Of a stretch of 59,364 nucleotides of DNA, positions 52,411-59,364 are shown piece by piece. How positions within the stretch are numbered: the stretch's first letter is position 1; every line of letters starts with the position of its first letter. The position numbers and the translations under genes were made by a program. The notes under the pieces were generated by a model that saw only the letters and a list, made by a program, of their open reading frames with translations, ran no database searches and had not been told where the DNA came from. Source of the DNA: CAZOJJ01 sp964580105 (GTDB lineage Bacteria; Bacteroidota; Rhodothermia; Rhodothermales; Rubricoccaceae); assembly GCA_964580105.1 (NCBI GenBank), contig CAZOJJ010000016.1, positions 1 to 59,364 of the forward strand, in the 5' to 3' direction.

Positions 52411-55400
52411 GTGAGCAAGGACCCCTTCGGCTTCAACAGCGGCTACGTCGAGGACCTCTACGCCCAGTACCTCGAGAACCCCGGCTCGGTCAGCGAGAGC
52501 TGGCGCGAGTTCTTCGCCGACTTCGACCCCGGCCCGGACTTCCAGGGCGTCGCGGCGCCGGCCGCGCAGGCGGAGGCGTCCGCCTCGGTGGCCCCGGCCC
52601 CCGCGCCGCCCGTCCCCGCGGGCAACGGGGCGCCGAGCGCCCGGACGGCCCCCGCGCCGGCCCCCGCGCCGGCCCCCGCGCCGGCCCCTGCATCCCCGGC
52701 GAAGCCGGAAGCGCCGCAGGCCGAGCCCGCCCGGCCCGCGCCGCCGAAGCCGGAAGCCACGCGCCCGGCCGCGCCCGAGGTGCCCCTCCCCGAGGGGGCG
52801 ACGGTGACGCCCCTGCGCGGCGTCGGCGCGAAGATCGTCGAGAACATGGAGGCCAGCCTCGCCATCCCGACGGCCACGTCCGTCCGCGAGGTGCCGGTCA
52901 AGCTGATGGCCGAGAACCGCCGGCTCATCAACCGCCGCCAGCAGCAGGTGGGCGGCAACAAGGTCTCGTTCACCCACCTCATCGCCTACGCCATCGTGAA
53001 GGGGCTGGCGAAGGTGCCCGGCATGAACGCGACGTACCGCCTCAACGACGAGGGCAAGCCCGAGCGGATCGACCCCGGGGGCACCAACCTCGGTCTCGCC
53101 ATCGACGTGGAGAAGGGCGGGAGGCGGCAGCTCCTCGTGCCCAACGTCAAGGCCGCGCAGGACCTCTCCTTCGCCGGCTTCCTCGGCGCCTACAACGACC
53201 TCGTCAAGCGCGCCTACGGCGGCAACCTGGAGGTGGCCGACTTCCAGGGCACCACCGCCACGATCACCAACCCCGGCATGATCGGCACGGCGATGAGCGT
53301 GCCGCGCCTGATGCCGGGGCAGGGCGTCATCGTCGGCGTCGGCTCGATCGGCTACCCGCCGGAGTACGCGGGCATGAGCGCGGCCGACCTCTCCCGCCTC
53401 GGCCTCTCCGAGGTCATGACGCTGACCTCGACGTACGACCACCGCGTCATCCAGGGCGCCGAGAGCGGGGAGTTCCTCCGCTACGTGGCCGAGCTGCTCA
53501 CGGGCCACCACGGCTTCTACGACGAGGTCTTCCAGAGCCTCGGCATCCACATCCCGCCCTTCCGCGCCCACGACGACACCACGCCCAGCCTCGGTCACGG
53601 CGCCAACCAAAGCGACACGATCGAGAAGCAGGCGGCCGTCCTCCAGCTCATCCGCGCCTACCGCGTGCGCGGCCACCTCCTCGCCGACACCAACCCGCTC
53701 GGCTTCGAGCCCCGCCTCCACACCGAGCTCGACCCGGCCAGCTACGGGCTCACCGTCTGGGACCTCGACCGGCTCTTCATCACCGGCCGCCTCGCGGGCA
53801 AGGAGAAGCTGCCCCTCCGCGACATTCTGGACATCCTCTGGGACACCTACACCGGCCACATCGGCGTCGAGTTCATGCACATCTCCTCGCCGGAGGAGAA
53901 GCGCTGGCTCGTCGAGCGCATCGAGCCGCAGCAGTTCCGCGAGCCCATCGCCACGGCGCGCAAGCAGCGCATCTTCGAGAAGCTCAACGCGGCCGAGGCG
54001 CTGGAGCAGTTCATCCACACGAAGTACATCGGCCACAAGCGGTTCTCGCTCGAAGGGGCCGAGACGATGATCCCCATCCTGGACGCGATCCTTTCGGACG
54101 CGGCCGACCAGGAGGTCGAGGAGGTCGTGATCGGGATGGCCCACCGCGGCCGCCTCAACGTCCTCACCAACATCATCGGGAAGCCCTACGGCAAGGTGTT
54201 CTCCGAGTTCGAGGGGACCATCGACCCGGCGGCCGTCCACGGCTCGGGCGACGTGAAGTACCACCTCGGCCAGCGCGGCACCCACACCGCCCCCAGCGGC
54301 GCCACCGTCGGCCTCACGCTGGCGGCCAACCCGAGCCACCTCGAAGCGGTCAACCCCGTCGTCGAGGGCATGGTGCGCGCCAAGCAGCAGCGGCTCCTCG
54401 AAGCGCACCCGGACCTCCCCGAGAAGGAGCTCCGCGACCGCGTCATCCCCGTCCTCGTCCACGGCGACGCCGCCTTCGCCGGGCAGGGCGTCGTGGCCGA
54501 GACGCTCAACCTCTCGCAGCTCGACGGCTACCGCACCGGCGGCACGATCCACCTCATCGTCAACAACCAGATCGGGTTCACCACGCTCCCGATGCACGCG
54601 CGCTCGTCGTCCTACGCGACCGACATCGCGCGGATGATCCAGGCGCCCATCTTCCACGTCAACGGCGACGACCCCGAGGCGGCCATCCGCGTCGCCCGCC
54701 TGGCCCTCGACTACCGCCAGGTCTTCAACAAGGACGTCGTCATTGACCTCGTCTGCTACCGGAAGTACGGCCACAACGAGGGCGACGAGCCGAGCTACAC
54801 GCAGCCGCTGATGTACGCCGACATCGACGGCCACCGCTCGGTGCGCAAGCTCTACCTGGAGCACCTCCTCCGGCGGGGCGAGCTCACGCCGGAAGAGGCC
54901 GAAGCCCTCCTCGACAACTTCCGCGCGACGCTCGACCGCGCCTTCGAGGAAACGAAGGAACTGGCCGAGCAGCACCGCGACGCCGAGCCCATCCCGCGTC
55001 CCGAGCATGTCTCGGCCGAGGACGAGGTCGAGACGGCCGCCCCGCGCGAGGCGCTGGAGCGGGTCGTCCGTGCGCTTGTCGACCTCCCGAGCGACTTCGC
55101 CGTGCACGCGAAGCTCGGCCGGCAGATCCGGCGGCGCGCGCAGCAGTTCGAGGGCGGCCAGATCGACTGGGCGCTCGCCGAAGCGCTCGCTTTCGGGACG
55201 CTGCTTCAGGAGGGCACGCCCGTCCGCCTCTCCGGCCAGGACTCCGGGCGTGGTACGTTCTCGCAGCGCCACGCCGTCCTCTACGACCAGACCGACGGCC
55301 ACCGCTACATCCCGCTCAACCACGTCGCCGACGGGCAGGCCCGCTTCCAGGTCTACGACTCCCTCCTCTCCGAGTACGCCGCCCTCGGCTTCGAGTACGG

Positions 55401-56208
55401 CTACTCCGTCGAGGAGCCGAACGCGCTCGTGCTCTGGGAGGCGCAGTTCGGCGACTTCGGCAACGGCGCGCAGATCCTGATCGACCAGTTCATCGCGGCG
55501 GCGGAGGCGAAGTGGGGGCAGACGAGCCGGCTCGTGATGCTCCTCCCGCACGGCTACGAGGGGCAGGGGCCGGAGCACTCCTCGGCCCGGCTGGAGCGGT
55601 TCCTCCAGCTCGCCGCCGAGGACAACATCATCGTCGCCAACTACTCGACGCCGGCCAACTACTTCCACGCCCTCCGGCGGCAGATGAAGCGGGAGGCGCG
55701 CAAGCCGCTCGTCGTGATGACGCCGAAGAGCCTGCTCCGCCACCCGCAGGCCGTCTGCTCCGCCGAGGAGCTGGCCGAGGGGCACTACCGCCCGCTCATC
55801 GCCGCCGAGGCCGACCCGCAGGCCGTGACGCGCCTCGTCTTCTGCGCGGGCAAGGTCTACTACGACCTCCTCAAAGCGCGCGAGGCGATGGACGACCCCG
55901 AGACGATCGCCATCGCGCGGCTGGAGCAGTTCTACCCGTTCCCGTCGAAGGCGGCCAAGGCCGAACTGGAGCGGTTCCGGGACGCCGAGGTGGTGTGGCT
56001 CCAGGAGGAGCCCGCCAACATGGGCGGCTGGGCGTTCGTCCGCCCCCGCTTCGACCTCCTCCTGGAGCAGCTCCACGACGGCGACTGCATCCACCGCGTC
56101 CACTACGCCGGCCGCGCCGCCGCCGCCAGCCCGGCCACGGGCAGCGCAGCGGTCCACATGGCCGAACAGGAGGCGATCCTCCGCCAGGCGCTCGGGCTGA
56201 CGGCCTGA
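52411..56208 (+). CDS. kgd: Fused E2-E1 2-oxoglutarate dehydrogenase (Kgd/OdhA type)
   Basis: The protein has 1265 residues. Residues 2-42 (DPFGFNSGYVEDLYAQYLENPG) are the N-terminal segment of E1o. A Pro/Ala linker with 12-bp repeats spans about 45-130. Residues 135-375 are an E2 acyltransferase domain with His344 in STYDHRVIQGAESGEF, as in the actinobacterial OdhA/Kgd. The remainder is the E1 core: GMAHRGRLNVL, HGDAAFAGQGVVAE, the ThDP segment NNQIGFTT, and the C-terminal transketolase-like part ending before MAEQEAILRQALGL. It lacks a lipoyl domain, so it must use one from another E2. It oxidatively decarboxylates 2-oxoglutarate in the TCA cycle. Confidence 0.95.
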   Translation: MSKDPFGFNSGYVEDLYAQYLENPGSVSESWREFFADFDPGPDFQGVAAPAAQAEASASVAPAPAPPVPAGNGAPSARTAPAPAPAPAPAPAPASPAKPEAPQAEPARPAPPKPEATRPAAPEVPLPEGATVTPLRGVGAKIVENMEASLAIPTATSVREVPVKLMAENRRLINRRQQQVGGNKVSFTHLIAYAIVKGLAKVPGMNATYRLNDEGKPERIDPGGTNLGLAIDVEKGGRRQLLVPNVKAAQDLSFAGFLGAYNDLVKRAYGGNLEVADFQGTTATITNPGMIGTAMSVPRLMPGQGVIVGVGSIGYPPEYAGMSAADLSRLGLSEVMTLTSTYDHRVIQGAESGEFLRYVAELLTGHHGFYDEVFQSLGIHIPPFRAHDDTTPSLGHGANQSDTIEKQAAVLQLIRAYRVRGHLLADTNPLGFEPRLHTELDPASYGLTVWDLDRLFITGRLAGKEKLPLRDILDILWDTYTGHIGVEFMHISSPEEKRWLVERIEPQQFREPIATARKQRIFEKLNAAEALEQFIHTKYIGHKRFSLEGAETMIPILDAILSDAADQEVEEVVIGMAHRGRLNVLTNIIGKPYGKVFSEFEGTIDPAAVHGSGDVKYHLGQRGTHTAPSGATVGLTLAANPSHLEAVNPVVEGMVRAKQQRLLEAHPDLPEKELRDRVIPVLVHGDAAFAGQGVVAETLNLSQLDGYRTGGTIHLIVNNQIGFTTLPMHARSSSYATDIARMIQAPIFHVNGDDPEAAIRVARLALDYRQVFNKDVVIDLVCYRKYGHNEGDEPSYTQPLMYADIDGHRSVRKLYLEHLLRRGELTPEEAEALLDNFRATLDRAFEETKELAEQHRDAEPIPRPEHVSAEDEVETAAPREALERVVRALVDLPSDFAVHAKLGRQIRRRAQQFEGGQIDWALAEALAFGTLLQEGTPVRLSGQDSGRGTFSQRHAVLYDQTDGHRYIPLNHVADGQARFQVYDSLLSEYAALGFEYGYSVEEPNALVLWEAQFGDFGNGAQILIDQFIAAAEAKWGQTSRLVMLLPHGYEGQGPEHSSARLERFLQLAAEDNIIVANYSTPANYFHALRRQMKREARKPLVVMTPKSLLRHPQAVCSAEELAEGHYRPLIAAEADPQAVTRLVFCAGKVYYDLLKAREAMDDPETIAIARLEQFYPFPSKAAKAELERFRDAEVVWLQEEPANMGGWAFVRPRFDLLLEQLHDGDCIHRVHYAGRAAAASPATGSAAVHMAEQEAILRQALGLTA

Positions 56209-56239
56209 GCGCCCGGCGGCGCGAAAGAGCTCCCTCCGC

Positions 56240-59110
<2,871 letters not shown>

Positions 59111-59195
59111 GGGTAGAAGGCGAAGCGACGAGCCGAGCCCGTCAGGCACGAAAGAAAGCAGGGCAGCAGCGAGTACGGGGGCCAACGCCCGCCCA

Positions 59196-59269
59196 TCCCC
59201 GCGAAGGCGGGGACCCGCGAAGGCGGGGACCCATCCTGCCCGTGTCGGGATTCCCGCCTGCGCGGGAAT
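59196..59269. repeat. REP-like palindromic element upstream of gcvP
   Basis: tccccgcgaaggcgggga (59196-59213) is a hairpin whose 16-base core ccgcgaaggcggggac is tandem at 59199-59214 and 59215-59230. attcccgcctgcgcgggaat (59250-59269) is a second palindrome. The wording (gcgaaggcggggaccc, gattcccgcctgcgcgggaat) is like the REP/MITE-type elements found scattered in many high-GC proteobacteria. Confidence 0.7.
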
Positions 59270-59277
59270 GACGAAGA

Positions 59278-59364
59278 AAAAGCGTCCAACGGAAAAGCGT
59301 CCAACGGAAAAGCGTTCAACGGAGAAGCTTTCAACGGAAAAGCGTTCAACGGAAAAGCGTTCAA
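59278..59364. repeat. 15-bp tandem repeat running off the window end
   Basis: Five full units of aaaagcgttcaacgg or near variants (59278, 59293, 59308, 59323, 59338) and a partial sixth (59353-59364) are seen, with substitutions cgtcc/cgttc and agaagcttt. On the minus strand the units read Asn-Ala-Phe-Pro-Leu in an open frame, but nothing else supports a gene there. Confidence 0.92.

Noticed and set aside
52369..56157. 1262-residue open frame antisense to the oxoglutarate dehydrogenase gene
   Set aside because: Long antisense frames are expected at this GC content; composition is that of a shadow and the sense strand is certain.

Overview
The window is about 70% GC and reads as chromosomal DNA from a high-GC member of the Bacteroidota/Rhodothermota group, most likely a Rhodothermales (Rubricoccaceae- or Salinibacter-like) bacterium. 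This rests on a type IX secretion C-terminal sorting domain, a periplasmic propeller histidine kinase, a cytochrome-b type SdhCDAB with the gene order of that group, many short-signal lipoproteins, starts without Shine-Dalgarno sequences, and TTG-N20..22-TAnnYT promoter candidates. The taxon is an inference; no rRNA or tRNA gene is present in the window.

Layout. 1-2.2 kb: the 3' part of an IS5-type transposase, disrupted by a 13-bp tandem repeat, abuts an MhqD/MhqO-like quinone-defence pair. 2.4-4.8 kb: a PPC-domain lipoprotein, a decayed receiver-thioredoxin reductase pseudogene, an alpha/beta hydrolase lipoprotein and a PPC-domain fragment. 4.8-7.5 kb: a zinc-ribbon protein, a KamA-family radical SAM enzyme and two small genes. 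7.7-11 kb: an orphan hybrid histidine kinase. 11.2-18.7 kb: housekeeping genes (TsaD, QueF, MltG), a hydroxylase-sulfotransferase pair, a T9SS cargo protein and a membrane protein. 18.7-21.7 kb: an outer-membrane barrel and a very unusual Tyr-rich/Arg-Pro-rich lipoprotein. 22-28 kb: ProS, a PAP2-like protein, an MBL hydrolase / AI-2E transporter / cyclic-nucleotide-binding operon and a lipoprotein. 28-33 kb: a receiver-adenylate cyclase with a propeller sensor kinase. 33-35.6 kb: an MltD-like transglycosylase and a trypsin-like lipoprotein. 35.6-40.7 kb: SdhBADC and citrate synthase. 41-48.8 kb: an RNase E/G with a huge disordered insertion, then a string of small enzymes, AroQ and MurJ. 48.9-59.1 kb: a second cNMP-binding protein, RlmD, an epimerase, a fused E1/E2 2-oxoglutarate dehydrogenase and GcvP.

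How the genes work together. Citrate synthase, succinate dehydrogenase and the fused 2-oxoglutarate dehydrogenase give an aerobic TCA core. MltG, MltD, MurJ, lipoproteins, T9SS cargo and the barrel protein serve the envelope. A propeller sensor kinase adjacent to a receiver-cyclase, plus two stand-alone cNMP-binding proteins, suggests cyclic-nucleotide signalling.

The most distinctive property is not a gene. The window is full of short tandem duplications (units 7-20 bp, each of unrelated sequence), many placed on stop codons, a start codon, linkers or promoter elements. Five runs of exactly 100 N each lie inside such a repeat array, with matching repeats on both sides. Several co-directional gene junctions also carry locus-specific hairpins built from short repeated words.
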